Assembly: GCF_026342735.1 (NCBI RefSeq)
Contig: NZ_JAPEMM010000001.1
Span: 2,046,001-2,110,000 of the forward strand
Origin: Streptomyces sp. NBC_00193
GTDB lineage: Bacteria; Actinomycetota; Actinomycetes; Streptomycetales; Streptomycetaceae
Length of the DNA stretch: 64,000 nt
Direction of reading: 5' to 3'
Shown here: piece by piece, positions 1-8,876 of the stretch
How positions within the stretch are numbered: position 1 is the first letter of the stretch
How the letters are laid out: the number at the start of each line of letters is the position of its first letter
Made by a program: the position numbers and the translations under genes
The notes under the pieces: model-generated
Seen by the model: only the letters and a program-made list of their open reading frames with translations
Database searches by the model: none
What the model was told of the DNA's origin: nothing

Positions 1-597
1 GGCGAGTCGCACGCCTCGAAGGAGCTCCTGATGGAGACCGCCATGGGCACCGTCGCGTTCGAACTCGACCGTGACGACGAGGGCCGGGCCGACGCGGCCG
101 GCATGTGGCAGCCCGTCCCGACGTGGGAGGCCTACGACCGCGCGGACGAACTGCTCGCCGCCCTCGACCTGTCGGCCACCGGCAGCACCCTGCCGGTCGA
201 GGTCTACCACAACGGGCCGCGGCACGTGTTCGTCGGCCTGGACGGCGTGACCGCGCTCTCCGCCCTGGAGCCGGACCACAGGAGTCTCGCGCGGCTGCCC
301 GACATGGCCGCCAACTGCTTCGCCGGCTCGGGCACCCAGTGGAGACTGCGGATGTTCTCGCCCGCCTACGGCGTGGTGGAGGACGCGGCCACGGGCTCGG
401 CCGCCGGGTCGCTCGCCGTACACTTGGCCCGGCACGGCCTGATCCCCTTCGGGGAGTGGATCAGCATCCGACAGGGGGTCGAGATGGGCCGCCCGTCGAC
501 GATGCACGCCCGGGCCATGGGGACGCCGGAGCGGATCGATTCGGTCTATGTGGCGGGATCCGCCGTGGTCATCGCACGGGGAACGCTGTACGCGTGA
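1..597 (+). CDS. PhzF family isomerase-like protein (5' end cut off by window)
   Basis: The reading frame is open from base 1, so the start and the N-terminal lobe lie outside the window; about 198 residues remain. The fragment carries the family signature [20 protein letters not shown] in its second half, which forms the second lobe of the DapF-like fold in PhzF proteins. Family members catalyse isomerisations, as in phenazine biosynthesis, but most Streptomyces copies have no known substrate and there are no phenazine genes nearby. The catalytic acidic residue normally sits in the missing N-terminal part, so activity cannot be judged. It ends 27 bases before rarA on the same strand. The family call is firm; the function is open. 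Confidence 0.85.
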   Translation, partial: GESHASKELLMETAMGTVAFELDRDDEGRADAAGMWQPVPTWEAYDRADELLAALDLSATGSTLPVEVYHNGPRHVFVGLDGVTALSALEPDHRSLARLPDMAANCFAGSGTQWRLRMFSPAYGVVEDAATGSAAGSLAVHLARHGLIPFGEWISIRQGVEMGRPSTMHARAMGTPERIDSVYVAGSAVVIARGTLYA

Positions 598-624
598 CCG
601 GTCCGCAGAAGAAGGGCGCCGCAC

Positions 625-1989
625 GTGTCCGATGGTGACGGGTTGTTCGAGTTACCGCTGTCCGAAGCCGCCCCGCCGCCCACGGAGACGGAGGCCGTAC
701 GGGCCACCGCGCCGCTGGCGGCGCGGATGCGGCCCCGGACGCTCGCCGAGGTCGTCGGCCAGGCGCACCTGCTGGGTCCCGGCGCGCCGCTGCGGCGGCT
801 GGCGGAGGGCGGCGAGGCCTCGTCCGTCCTGCTCTACGGGCCCCCCGGCACCGGGAAGACCACGATCGCGCGGCTGCTCGCCGCCGTCGACACCCGCCAC
901 TTCGTCGCCCTGTCGGCGCTGTCCAGCGGGGTCAGGGAACTGCGCGAGGTGATGAACGAGGCGCGCCTGCGCCGGGACCGCCAGAACCGGCGGACCGTGC
1001 TGTTCATCGACGAGGTGCACCGCTTCTCCAAGACCCAGCAGGACGCCCTGCTCGGAGCCGTCGAGGACCGGCTCGTCCTGCTGGTCGCCGCCACCACGGA
1101 GAACCCGTCGTTCTCGGTGGTGACGCCGCTGCTCTCGCGGATGCTGGTGCTCCAGCTCCAGTCCCTGGACGAGGAGGACCTCCGCGCGCTGCTGCGGCGG
1201 GCGCTGAAGGACGAGCGCGGCCTCGGCGGTTCGGTCTCGCTGTCCCCCGAGGCCGAGGACGTCCTGGTCCGCCTCGCGGCCGGCGACGCCCGCAGCGCGC
1301 TGACCGCGCTGGAGGCCAGCGCCGACGGGGTGACCGACACCGGCGGCACCGTGATCGACGTACCGGCCGTGGAACGGGCCGTCGCCGAGACCACCGTGCG
1401 CTACGACCGGCAGGGCGACCAGCACTACGACGTCATCAGCGCGTTCATCAAGTCGATCCGCGGCTCGGACCCCGACGCCGCGCTGCACTACCTGGCCCGC
1501 ATGCTCGTGGCCGGGGAGGATCCGCGGTTCATCGCGCGACGACTGCTGGTGCACGCCAGCGAGGACGTCGGACTGGCCGACCCCACGGCGCTGCAGGCGG
1601 CCGTCGCGGCGGCGCAGACGGTCCAGCTGATCGGCATGCCCGAGGCCCGCCTCGCCCTCGCGCAGGCCACCGTGCACCTGGCCACGGCGCCGAAGTCGAA
1701 CGCGGTGATCACCGCGATCGACGAGGCCATGGCCGACGTACGGGCGGGTGCCGTCGGCGAGATCCCGGCCCACCTGCGGTACGGCCGTTACGCGGGCGCC
1801 CGGGAGCTGGGCAACGCGATCGGCTACCGGTACCCCCACAAGGCCCCGGACGGGGTCCAGGAACAGCAGTACCCGCCGGACGGACTCGTGGGGAAGGACT
1901 ACTACCGCCCCACGCGCCACGGCGGGGAGCACATCCTGCACGAGCGCCTCGCCAAGCTCCGCCGTGTGATCCGGGGGGACCGGGGATAG
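625..1989 (+). CDS. rarA: Replication-associated recombination protein A (AAA+ ATPase, MgsA/RarA)
   Basis: This 454-residue AAA+ ATPase acts at stalled replication forks, where RarA family members interact with single-strand-binding protein and affect fork rescue and recombination. The Walker A motif GPPGTGKTT is at about residues 72-80 and Walker [10 protein letters not shown] at about 125-134. The C-terminal third matches the MgsA tetramerisation region, ending with [10 protein letters not shown]. The length is normal for the family. The start is GTG at 625, which gives [10 protein letters not shown]; a purine-rich GAAGAAGGG lies about 10 bases upstream. It may be cotranscribed with the PhzF-family gene before it. 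The identification is strong. Confidence 0.95.
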   Translation: MSDGDGLFELPLSEAAPPPTETEAVRATAPLAARMRPRTLAEVVGQAHLLGPGAPLRRLAEGGEASSVLLYGPPGTGKTTIARLLAAVDTRHFVALSALSSGVRELREVMNEARLRRDRQNRRTVLFIDEVHRFSKTQQDALLGAVEDRLVLLVAATTENPSFSVVTPLLSRMLVLQLQSLDEEDLRALLRRALKDERGLGGSVSLSPEAEDVLVRLAAGDARSALTALEASADGVTDTGGTVIDVPAVERAVAETTVRYDRQGDQHYDVISAFIKSIRGSDPDAALHYLARMLVAGEDPRFIARRLLVHASEDVGLADPTALQAAVAAAQTVQLIGMPEARLALAQATVHLATAPKSNAVITAIDEAMADVRAGAVGEIPAHLRYGRYAGARELGNAIGYRYPHKAPDGVQEQQYPPDGLVGKDYYRPTRHGGEHILHERLAKLRRVIRGDRG

Positions 1990-1994
1990 ACCCG

Positions 1995-2100
1995 ACAGGT
2001 CGGGGGCAGGTCAGGGGCAGATCGGGGACAGCTCGGGGGCAGGTCGGGGACAGCCCACTGCCCGTGCCGGTTCGAGGGGCGCGGGCAGCGGGACGGGCAC
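1995..2100. repeat. Degenerate G-rich tandem repeat and weak terminator-like inverted repeat
   Basis: Between the convergent rarA and RidA-family genes, bases 1995-2056 repeat a loose unit of 10 to 12 bases resembling GGTCGGGGGCA at least five times. It is followed by an inverted repeat with arms TGCCCGT (2059-2065) and ACGGGCA (2093-2099). The inverted repeat could terminate one or both genes, but there is no T-run and the stem is modest. The G-rich repeats could form unusual single-strand structure; that is only a suggestion. Confidence 0.4.
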
Positions 2101-2107
2101 GGTCGCG

Positions 2108-2503
2108 TTACGCGACGGCGGTGCCCTCGAGCTCGACCAGCTGGCCGGGGATCGCCAGACGCGAGACCCCGAGCATCGTGGTGGTCGGCGCGACCTGGGC
2201 GGCGCCCAGACGTCCCGCCAGCACGCCGTAGTGCTGGAAGAGCAGGTCGACGTCGGTCGTGTAGACGTTGAGGCGGACGAGGTTCGCGAGGGTCATGCCG
2301 GCCTCGGCGAGCACCGCCTCGATGTTGTCGATGCTCAGCGCGAGCTGCGCCGCCAGGTCACCGTCGTGCTCGGGCTTGCCTTCCTTGCTCATCGCGGTCT
2401 GTCCCGAGATGTACAGGGTGCGCGAGTGCCCGGAGACGACCTCGCCCTGGTTGAACCCCATCTCGACCGACCACGACACCGGGTTGACCGCAGTTCGTTC
2501 CAT
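2108..2503 (-). CDS. RidA family protein (YjgF/YER057c/UK114), non-archetypal
   Basis: This is a small trimeric-fold protein of 131 residues. Typical RidA hydrolyses reactive enamine/imine intermediates released by PLP enzymes. The core reads LYISGQTAMSKEGK in the first half and LVELEGTAVA at the C-terminus. The arginine that binds the carboxylate in true RidA (in PARSCVEVARLP-type segments) is replaced here: the segment reads PTTTMLGVSRLA. It therefore belongs with the Rid subgroups of unknown activity. I start at ATG 2503 (MERTAVNP) because GGAG lies upstream; a TTG nine bases earlier is too close to it. It is divergent from the WYL regulator at 2642, which may control it. Confidence 0.88.
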   Translation of the reverse strand: MERTAVNPVSWSVEMGFNQGEVVSGHSRTLYISGQTAMSKEGKPEHDGDLAAQLALSIDNIEAVLAEAGMTLANLVRLNVYTTDVDLLFQHYGVLAGRLGAAQVAPTTTMLGVSRLAIPGQLVELEGTAVA

Positions 2504-2621
2504 GTCGCACAAGCTCCATTCGGATCACGTGAATGTACGGACGCCCATCGGCTCGGCAGCCGCCCAGCTCTGACGTCGTGTAATCGAGCCTTGCAACTAA
2601 ACACGACACCCTCGGTCAGGT

Positions 2622-2642
2622 ATTTTGGTTAAAATTTCTATA
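2622..2642 (+). promoter_or_regulatory. AT-rich promoter element directly before the WYL regulator start
   Basis: The sequence ATTTTGGTTAAAAT (2622-2635) is an inverted repeat with ATTTT/AAAAT arms and is strikingly AT-rich for this DNA. TAAAAT at 2630-2635 resembles a -10 box. Its expected transcription start about seven bases downstream falls on or next to the A of ATG at 2642, and no Shine-Dalgarno is visible, so the mRNA may be leaderless. No clear -35 was seen. The palindrome could also be an operator. Confidence 0.45.
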
Positions 2643-3622
2643 TGCGTGCCGACCGATTAGTCTCGCTAGTGCTCCTTCTGCGCCAGCGCGGCCGGATGAC
2701 CGCGGACGCCCTGGCCCGCGAGCTGCGCGTGTCCACGCGTACGGTGCTGCGCGACGTGGAGGCACTGTCCGCGGCCGGCCTGCCGGTCTACGCGGAACGC
2801 GGCCGGCACGGCGGCTTCGTGTTGCTGCCCGATTTCCAGACGGCGCTCACCGGACTGAACCACGACGAGGCGCTCGCCCTCGTGGTCGCCGGATCACGGC
2901 GCGGATCACAGCTGTTCGGCCTCGGCTCGGCGCTCGCCTCGGCCATGCTCAAACTGGTCGACGCACTGCCCGAAGGCCTCCGGGAATCCGCGGCCGGCGC
3001 GGCGCAGCGGTTGCTCATCGACCCGGAGACCGACCTCCTCTCGCGCCGGGTGGCCGCGGACGAGGTGTCCGACGCCATCGTGGCGGAGATCCGCCACGCG
3101 GTGTTCGCCGGACGCAAGCTGAGCCTCAGTTACGCGGGGGCGGACCAGGTCCCGAAGTGCCGCACGGTGGACCCGATCGGGCTGGTCACCGTACGCGGGC
3201 AGGGGTATCTGCTGGCCACGCGGTACGGCGCGGACCGCACGTACCGGCTGTCCCTGGTGCTGGCCGCCAAGGCGCTCGACGAACCCGCGCAGCGGCCGGA
3301 CACCGTCGACCTGGACCGGACCTGGCAGGAGCACAACGCGCAGTTGCGGACCGGGGGCGACCAGGTCACCGTGCTGGTCCGGGTGGACCCGGCGCGGCGG
3401 GACCAGCTGGTGGACACCGCGCTGGCCGTCCGCGACGAAGAGGCCCACGCGGACGGCTGGCTGAGGATGAGCGTGGTGTTCCAGGACGCGCGGCACGCCG
3501 AATGGGCCCTGTGGCAGCACTCCACGTACGCGGAGGTCCTGGCCCCGCAGGGACTGCGCACCTCCCTGCACCACCGCGCCGCCACGATCGCCATCCGGTA
3601 CGGGGGCGGAGCCCCCCAGTAG
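2642..3622 (+). CDS. WYL-domain transcriptional regulator (YafY type)
   Basis: The protein has 326 residues. An N-terminal winged helix-turn-helix (residues about 5-60, RMTADALARELRVSTRTVLR, then a wing with ERGRHGGFVL) is followed by a helical linker and a WYL ligand-sensing domain around residues 150-215 (DPIGLVTVRGQGYLLATRYG), then a C-terminal WCX-like extension. WYL regulators bind nucleotides or other small ligands and often act on their divergent neighbour. Here that neighbour is the RidA-family gene, with 138 bases between the starts. The start is ATG 2642, with no ribosome-binding site but a -10-like box at a leaderless distance. Target and ligand are unknown. Confidence 0.92.
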   Translation: MRADRLVSLVLLLRQRGRMTADALARELRVSTRTVLRDVEALSAAGLPVYAERGRHGGFVLLPDFQTALTGLNHDEALALVVAGSRRGSQLFGLGSALASAMLKLVDALPEGLRESAAGAAQRLLIDPETDLLSRRVAADEVSDAIVAEIRHAVFAGRKLSLSYAGADQVPKCRTVDPIGLVTVRGQGYLLATRYGADRTYRLSLVLAAKALDEPAQRPDTVDLDRTWQEHNAQLRTGGDQVTVLVRVDPARRDQLVDTALAVRDEEAHADGWLRMSVVFQDARHAEWALWQHSTYAEVLAPQGLRTSLHHRAATIAIRYGGGAPQ

Positions 3623-3668
3623 GGGCTCGTCCGGTTTTCGAACAGGGTTGACCGGATTACGTTCTTGA

Positions 3669-5135
<1,467 letters not shown>

Positions 5136-5190
5136 GACCGCCCCGCCGATTGGTCTAGTCCTGTTGGCCGGGATGTGATCTGATCGGACG

Positions 5191-5592
5191 CTGTCCGGAC
5201 TCCTTTGCACCCTGCTCGCCCTGCTCGCCCTGGCCGCCGCCGCGACCAACCCCGTACTCGTCGTACGCGGCCGGCGGCGGCTGCGGCGTCTCGCGGACCA
5301 CGCCCGGGGCCTCGCCGTCACCGTCCCCTGCGACCTGCGGGACCGGGAACTCACCGACGGGCAATGGCGCGAGGGACACCTGAAGCTGCCGCCCGGCGGG
5401 CCCGGGGGTCCGGTCCACTGGCGCGCGAAGGGACGTACGGCCTGGGAGGGCGCCGGCGGCTTCCCGCCCCTGGAGGCCGCCTCCGCCGACGAACTCAGCG
5501 TCGCGTTCCGCTCCGCCGACGGGGCCACCGAGCTGCGACTGCACCCGGACGAGGCCCCGATGGTCCTACGCGTCCTGCGCGCCGCCCCGTAG
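5191..5592 (+). CDS. Small membrane protein with no ATG/GTG/TTG start (DUF2550-like architecture)
   Basis: The frame is open from just after a stop at 5176-5178 to TAG at 5590-5592. It reads like a real protein: a hydrophobic N-terminal segment (LLCTLLALLALAAAATNPVL), a basic stretch RGRRRLRRL, then a soluble part ending LHPDEAPMVLRVLRAAP. This layout, one membrane anchor and an Arg-rich hinge, resembles DUF2550 proteins. No conventional start precedes the hydrophobic segment, so translation would have to begin at CTG 5191 or another rare codon, or the start has been lost. The 3' end overlaps the convergent toxin gene by 27 bases. Coding potential looks real; the start is uncertain. Confidence 0.55.
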   Translation: MSGLLCTLLALLALAAAATNPVLVVRGRRRLRRLADHARGLAVTVPCDLRDRELTDGQWREGHLKLPPGGPGGPVHWRAKGRTAWEGAGGFPPLEAASADELSVAFRSADGATELRLHPDEAPMVLRVLRAAP

Positions 5593-5982
5593 CGAGGCCG
5601 ACAGCGGCTCCTGGATCCGGGCCCGCAGTTCCTCCGCGACCGCCGCGACGTCGGCGCGGCCCAGCTTCGCGGCCTCCACCAGATCGCCGAGTTCCTCCGG
5701 CGACGGCAGCTGCTTGGCCCCGGCGACCCGCAGGTACGAGCGGGTGGCGGCGGCGGCGTAGAACTCGTTCATCGGGGATTCCAGCGCCGGGCACACCGCG
5801 AGCGTGTGCAGAAACGCCGCGGCCCGCCACGCGGTGTCCGGGGCGGGCTGTTCGGGCACCAGGACGAGGTCGTTCTGGTGCCGGGCCACGGCGGCGGCCA
5901 CTCCGGAGGGATCCCACACGGCGGGATCGGACGGGAGATGGTGGGCCAGAGCGGTCCAGGCCCACTCCATGGTGATCTTCAA
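5566..5982 (-). CDS. Fic-type toxin component of a toxin-antitoxin pair
   Basis: This protein of about 138 residues resembles Streptomyces proteins annotated as 'fic family toxin-antitoxin system, toxin component', with shared patterns such as WDPSGVAAAVARHQ, AAAFLHTLAVCPALESPMNEFYAAAATRSYL and a C-terminal VAEELRARI. The classical Fic catalytic motif HPFxxGNG is not visible, so AMP-transfer is unproven; it may be a Doc-like or reduced relative. The start is probably TTG 5982, which overlaps the antitoxin TGA (TTGA) and aligns with relatives; ATG 5970 is the alternative. It sits directly downstream of the antitoxin gene, as expected for translational coupling. The 3' end overlaps the convergent small ORF. 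Confidence 0.72.
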   Translation of the reverse strand: MKITMEWAWTALAHHLPSDPAVWDPSGVAAAVARHQNDLVLVPEQPAPDTAWRAAAFLHTLAVCPALESPMNEFYAAAATRSYLRVAGAKQLPSPEELGDLVEAAKLGRADVAAVAEELRARIQEPLSASLRGGAQDA

Positions 5983-6182
5983 TGCCCGAACCGCTCCTGG
6001 AAGTAGCCCCAGTGGTCGGCGAACTCCTCTATCCCGGACAGGAAGTTCTTCCGGTCCTCGTCGAGCTCGCGTTCCGTGACTTCGGTGATCAGCGCGGTGA
6101 CCGTCGTGCCCAGGGCCGCCGCTCGCGCCTTCAGGCGTTCGTGGAACTCTTCTTCCAGGCGGATGGTGACGTGTCTCGACAT
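5979..6182 (-). CDS. Ribbon-helix-helix antitoxin
   Basis: This 67-residue protein begins MSRHVTIRLEEEFHERLKARAAALGTT. An N-terminal beta-strand of alternating residues is followed by two helices, the ribbon-helix-helix DNA-binding fold found in antitoxins. The acidic, aromatic C-terminal part (EEFADHWGYFQERFGH) probably binds and neutralises the toxin encoded immediately downstream. I start at ATG 6182 rather than at the longer frame because the DNA-binding strand begins here. A perfect 7-bp palindrome at 6193-6212 lies 10 bases upstream and is a candidate site for self-repression. Confidence 0.8.
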   Translation of the reverse strand: MSRHVTIRLEEEFHERLKARAAALGTTVTALITEVTERELDEDRKNFLSGIEEFADHWGYFQERFGH

Positions 6183-6192
6183 GCTTTTCACG

Positions 6193-6212
6193 GTACAGCG
6201 GGGCTGCTGTAC
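6193..6212. promoter_or_regulatory. Palindrome upstream of the RHH antitoxin, probable autoregulatory operator
   Basis: GTACAGC and GCTGTAC form perfect 7-bp arms around a 6-base spacer (GGGGCT). The site lies 10 bases before the antitoxin start on the minus strand. Ribbon-helix-helix antitoxins usually repress their own operon through such inverted repeats, so this is the obvious operator candidate. The assignment is inferred from position and symmetry only. Confidence 0.6.
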
Positions 6213-6232
6213 ACAGGACCGGAACGGCCCAA

Positions 6233-6263
6233 GGGTGGGCAGGGACACAGTCCCCGCCCACCC
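6233..6263. terminator. Strong nested hairpin between the antitoxin promoter and the tnpB remnant
   Basis: GGGTGGGC (6233-6240) pairs with GCCCACCC (6256-6263), and inside it GGGA pairs with TCCC. There is no T-run on either side. It could be an intrinsic terminator insulating the toxin-antitoxin unit, a remnant of a gene that once stood here, or part of the left end of the mobile element. I favour a terminator or remnant. Confidence 0.4.
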
Positions 6264-6390
6264 TCGGCGTCGCCGTCGGCAAGCTCCCAGACCTCAGGGC
6301 GCCACACCGGGTAATCGTCGATCCACGCGTGATGACCCGCGCGGATGTTCTGATATTCGGCTCGAGGTCAGCCCCAATACGCTGATCGAC

Positions 6391-7378
6391 GTGCAGCTGA
6401 GGTACAGCTTTCGCCTGTACCCGAACGGTCCCCAGCGCTCGGCGCTGGCGAGGGCCTTCGGGTGCGCTCGGGTGGTCTACAACGATGCCCTGCGGGCTCG
6501 TGAGACCGCACGTGCCGAGGGAGCGGCGTTCCCGAAGTCAGGTGACCTCTCGAAGCTGCTGATCACCGCGGCCAAGAAGACAGCACAGCGCGCCTGGCTC
6601 GGCGAGGTATCGGCCGTGGTGCTGCAACAGTCCCTGCGGGACCTGGACTCCGCGTACCGAAACTTCTTCGACGGCCTCAAGGGCAAGCGTCCACGCATGG
6701 GTGCGCCGCGCTTCAAGAGCCGCAAGGACAATCGGCAGACCGTCCGGTTCACCGCCAACGCCTGCTGGAAGATCACAACCGGCGGGAACCTGTCGCTGCC
6801 GAAGATCGGCGACGTGCGGGTGAAGTGGTCCCGCACCCTGCCATCAGTGCCGTCCACGGTGACTGTGATCAAGGACGCGGCAGGACGGTACTTCGCGTCG
6901 TTCGTCGTCGAGACCGCACCCGGCGAGACACTGCCCGAGGCCGCGTCCCAGGTCGGTATCGACCTGGGCCTGTCGCATTTCGCGGTCCTCTCGGACGGTA
7001 CGAAGATCGAGTCTCCGCGCTTCATGCGCCGAGTCCGTCCACGACGCCGGCTGGTCCGCCTTCGTGGCGATGCTGGAATACAAAGCCGCCCGGTACGGAC
7101 GCACCTTCGTGCGGATCGGCCGGTTCGAGCCGACCTCTCAGGTCTGCTGCGTGTGCGGCGTCAAAGACGGCCCCAAGCCCCTGAACGTCCGCGTGTGGGA
7201 GTGCGGGGGCTGTGGGGCCGTCCTGGATCGGGACATCAACGCGGCGGTCAACGTCGCCAAGGCCGCCGGACTGGCGGTGTCAGCCTGTCGAGCGCAGGTA
7301 AGACCGGGACGTATCCCGGCACAGCGCGGTGAAGCAGGAACCCACCGAGACGGTCGCACGACCGTGGCAGGAATCCCC
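6391..7378 (+). pseudogene. tnpB: Decayed TnpB (IS200/IS605 OrfB) with internal deletion and frame shift
   Basis: The first part (GTG 6391 to about 7027) reads MQLRYSFRLYPNGPQRSALA and continues through VGIDLGLSHFAVLSDG, which holds the RuvC-I aspartate. After SPRFMR the frame is lost. The protein resumes in the +2 frame at about 7030 with ESVHDAGWSAFVAMLEYKAA and a CVCGVKDG...CGGCG zinc finger followed by DRDINAAVNVAKAAGL, which holds the RuvC-III aspartate. Intact TnpB has roughly 60-70 residues between these points, including the RuvC-II glutamate, and these are missing. The nuclease cannot be active. No tnpA is present. The conserved 3' segment and right-end hairpin remain. Confidence 0.88.
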
Positions 7379-7397
7379 GGGGCTCTAGCCCCGGGGA
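7374..7397. mobile_element. Right-end hairpin of the TnpB element; also a convergent-gene terminator candidate
   Basis: TCCCCGGGGCT and AGCCCCGGGGA form a perfect 11-bp stem around a 2-base loop. It follows the GAAGCAGGAACCC segment (7331-7343) common at the 3' end of IS200/IS605-type tnpB genes, and is followed by GGAGGTCAA (7401-7408), typical of right ends and of the 3' end of omega/reRNA. It also lies 8 bases beyond the 3' end of the LolA-like gene on the other strand, so it may now serve as that gene's terminator. Confidence 0.65.
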
Positions 7398-7404
7398 CCG
7401 GAGG

Positions 7405-8622
7405 TCAATTGTTGGCGTCGGCCGCCTTCACCAGTTCGGCCTTGGTGACCGCGCCGACGTAGACCTTGCCGTCGTCCGTGATCAGGGCGTTGACCACGCG
7501 GGTCTTCAGGACTCGGCCCTCGCCGAACTTCCCGGAGACCTTCTCCCCGAGCGAGTCGAGGAACTGCGCGGCCCCCTTGGGCGCGTTCTTGTCCTTGGCC
7601 GCGTCGTCCATGCCCTTGAGGGTGTTGGTCGCGCCGGTCTCGATCCGGGCGATCGAGGTCCAGCCCTCGCCGAGGACCTTCGGCTCGCCCTGGGCGCCCT
7701 CGGCGCCGCCGGTCAGGCCGCCCAGGCCCGGGATGGACTCCAGCGCGCCCAGACCCTTGTCCTTGCCCTCCTTGCCGTCCTTGCCGTGCTCTCCCGCCGC
7801 ACCCTCGGTCACCTTGGCGTCCTTGGGCGGGGTGAAGGCGAAGGTGTCGGCGGCGGGCTTGGCGAAGTCCACCTTGGTGAAGCCGGCGTCCAGGATCGGC
7901 TTGCCGCCGTCGGTGGAGAGGACCTGCACGCGCAGCGGCACGCCGTTCTTCGCGTCCACCGCGATCTTCACCGAGGCGACCGTCGAACCGGTCCCCTTCG
8001 GCTTCAGGACCAGCTGGTAGGCGTCGCGCCCGGCCACCTGGGCCGTGTCGCCGACGCTGACGTCGGTGGTGGTTCCGGCGGCCTTCAGGACCTCCTGGGC
8101 GATCTCCTGCGGGGAGGCCGGGAGCTCGGAGCTCTTGTCCCCCTTGTCGCCCTTCTCGGAAGGCGCCTTCTCGTGGAAGACCTCCTTCGACTTGGAGTCG
8201 TATCCCCAGACGTCGTCGCCGTTGTGGACGAGGCTGTACTCGTCCTTGCCGTCCACGAAGGTGAGCTTCTGGCGGTCCGGGCCGTCGGCGGCCACGCGGA
8301 AGGTCTGGGTGCCGCCGCTCACCAGCTGGCTGAGCTTCTCCTGCGGGTCCGCGGAGCCGCCGGTCACGCCGCCACCGCCCAGCAGGCCGGCCGGGAGGCT
8401 CGGCAGTCCCAGGTCCGTGCTGATCTTGGCGCTGCCGGACAGCTGCTGCACGTCCGAGGCCGCGATCTTCTCGATGAGCTGCTGGGCCGTCACCTGCGGC
8501 AGGTCCGGTCCACCGGCGTTCGCGAAGGCCGGAACCATCGCGATCGTGCCGGCGACCACACCGAACACCGCGACCGGTACGGCGTACCGAGCAGCCTTGC
8601 GGGTCTTTGCGTTCGTTGCCAT
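7405..8622 (-). CDS. Exported LolA-like lipoprotein-carrier-fold protein
   Basis: This 405-residue protein has an N-terminal hydrophobic segment after a basic start (ARYAVPVAVFGVVAGTIAMV), which serves as a signal peptide or anchor; no lipobox cysteine is seen. The body has the half-barrel pattern of LolA/DUF2092 proteins, for example QQLIEKIAASDVQQLSGSAK and DDVWGYDSKSKEVFHEKA. A charged low-complexity insert (GEHGKDGKEGKDKG) separates it from a C-terminal part ending VYVGAVTKAELVKAA. Gram-positive members are thought to bind lipids or sense envelope state; none is proven here. The start is ATG 8622. Its stop lies within the tail of the decayed TnpB element, which inserted just downstream. 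Confidence 0.82.
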   Translation of the reverse strand: MATNAKTRKAARYAVPVAVFGVVAGTIAMVPAFANAGGPDLPQVTAQQLIEKIAASDVQQLSGSAKISTDLGLPSLPAGLLGGGGVTGGSADPQEKLSQLVSGGTQTFRVAADGPDRQKLTFVDGKDEYSLVHNGDDVWGYDSKSKEVFHEKAPSEKGDKGDKSSELPASPQEIAQEVLKAAGTTTDVSVGDTAQVAGRDAYQLVLKPKGTGSTVASVKIAVDAKNGVPLRVQVLSTDGGKPILDAGFTKVDFAKPAADTFAFTPPKDAKVTEGAAGEHGKDGKEGKDKGLGALESIPGLGGLTGGAEGAQGEPKVLGEGWTSIARIETGATNTLKGMDDAAKDKNAPKGAAQFLDSLGEKVSGKFGEGRVLKTRVVNALITDDGKVYVGAVTKAELVKAADANN

Positions 8623-8794
8623 GTCTGTCTGCCCTACCTCTGTGTGTACGGCGGCGACCTACCCGTCCACGTCCACCCCGCGCCGCCACTCTCACCCGAT
8701 CTGGTGGGGATGTGTCTCCATCTGACCAAAGAAGAGGGGGTCGGGGCGTCAGCCCCCGGAGCCAACTGTGCGTACGCCCCAGGGATGACATGAC

Positions 8795-8836
8795 GAGGGC
8801 CCGGCCTCCCCCACCCGTAGGGGTTGCCGGGCCCTC
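8795..8836. terminator. Hairpin terminator downstream of the polyprenyl synthase gene
   Basis: GAGGGCCCGGC (8795-8805) pairs perfectly with GCCGGGCCCTC (8826-8836); the loop contains a further CCCC/GGGG pairing. It lies 40 bases past the stop of the minus-strand polyprenyl synthase gene and upstream of the LolA-like gene, so it probably ends the synthase transcript. It lacks a clear T-run, as is common in Streptomyces. Confidence 0.65.
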
Positions 8837-8876
8837 GCCCTTGCATGCGGTGGGTGCCTTTCGGCTCCGTCCGAGG

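Noticed and set aside
652..1941. Long minus-strand frame opposite rarA (429 codons)
   Set aside because: Composition is Arg/Gly/Val-rich with no recognisable motif; it is the shadow of the clear rarA gene in high-GC DNA. The same holds for the large minus-strand frames at 3759-5528, 11510-13618, 19853-23128 and others.
6391..7378. Functional TnpB-derived repressor (TldR)
   Set aside because: Inactivated TnpB repressors keep an open frame. Here the zinc-finger half is in a different frame from the N-terminal half, so a single protein cannot be made without frameshifting.
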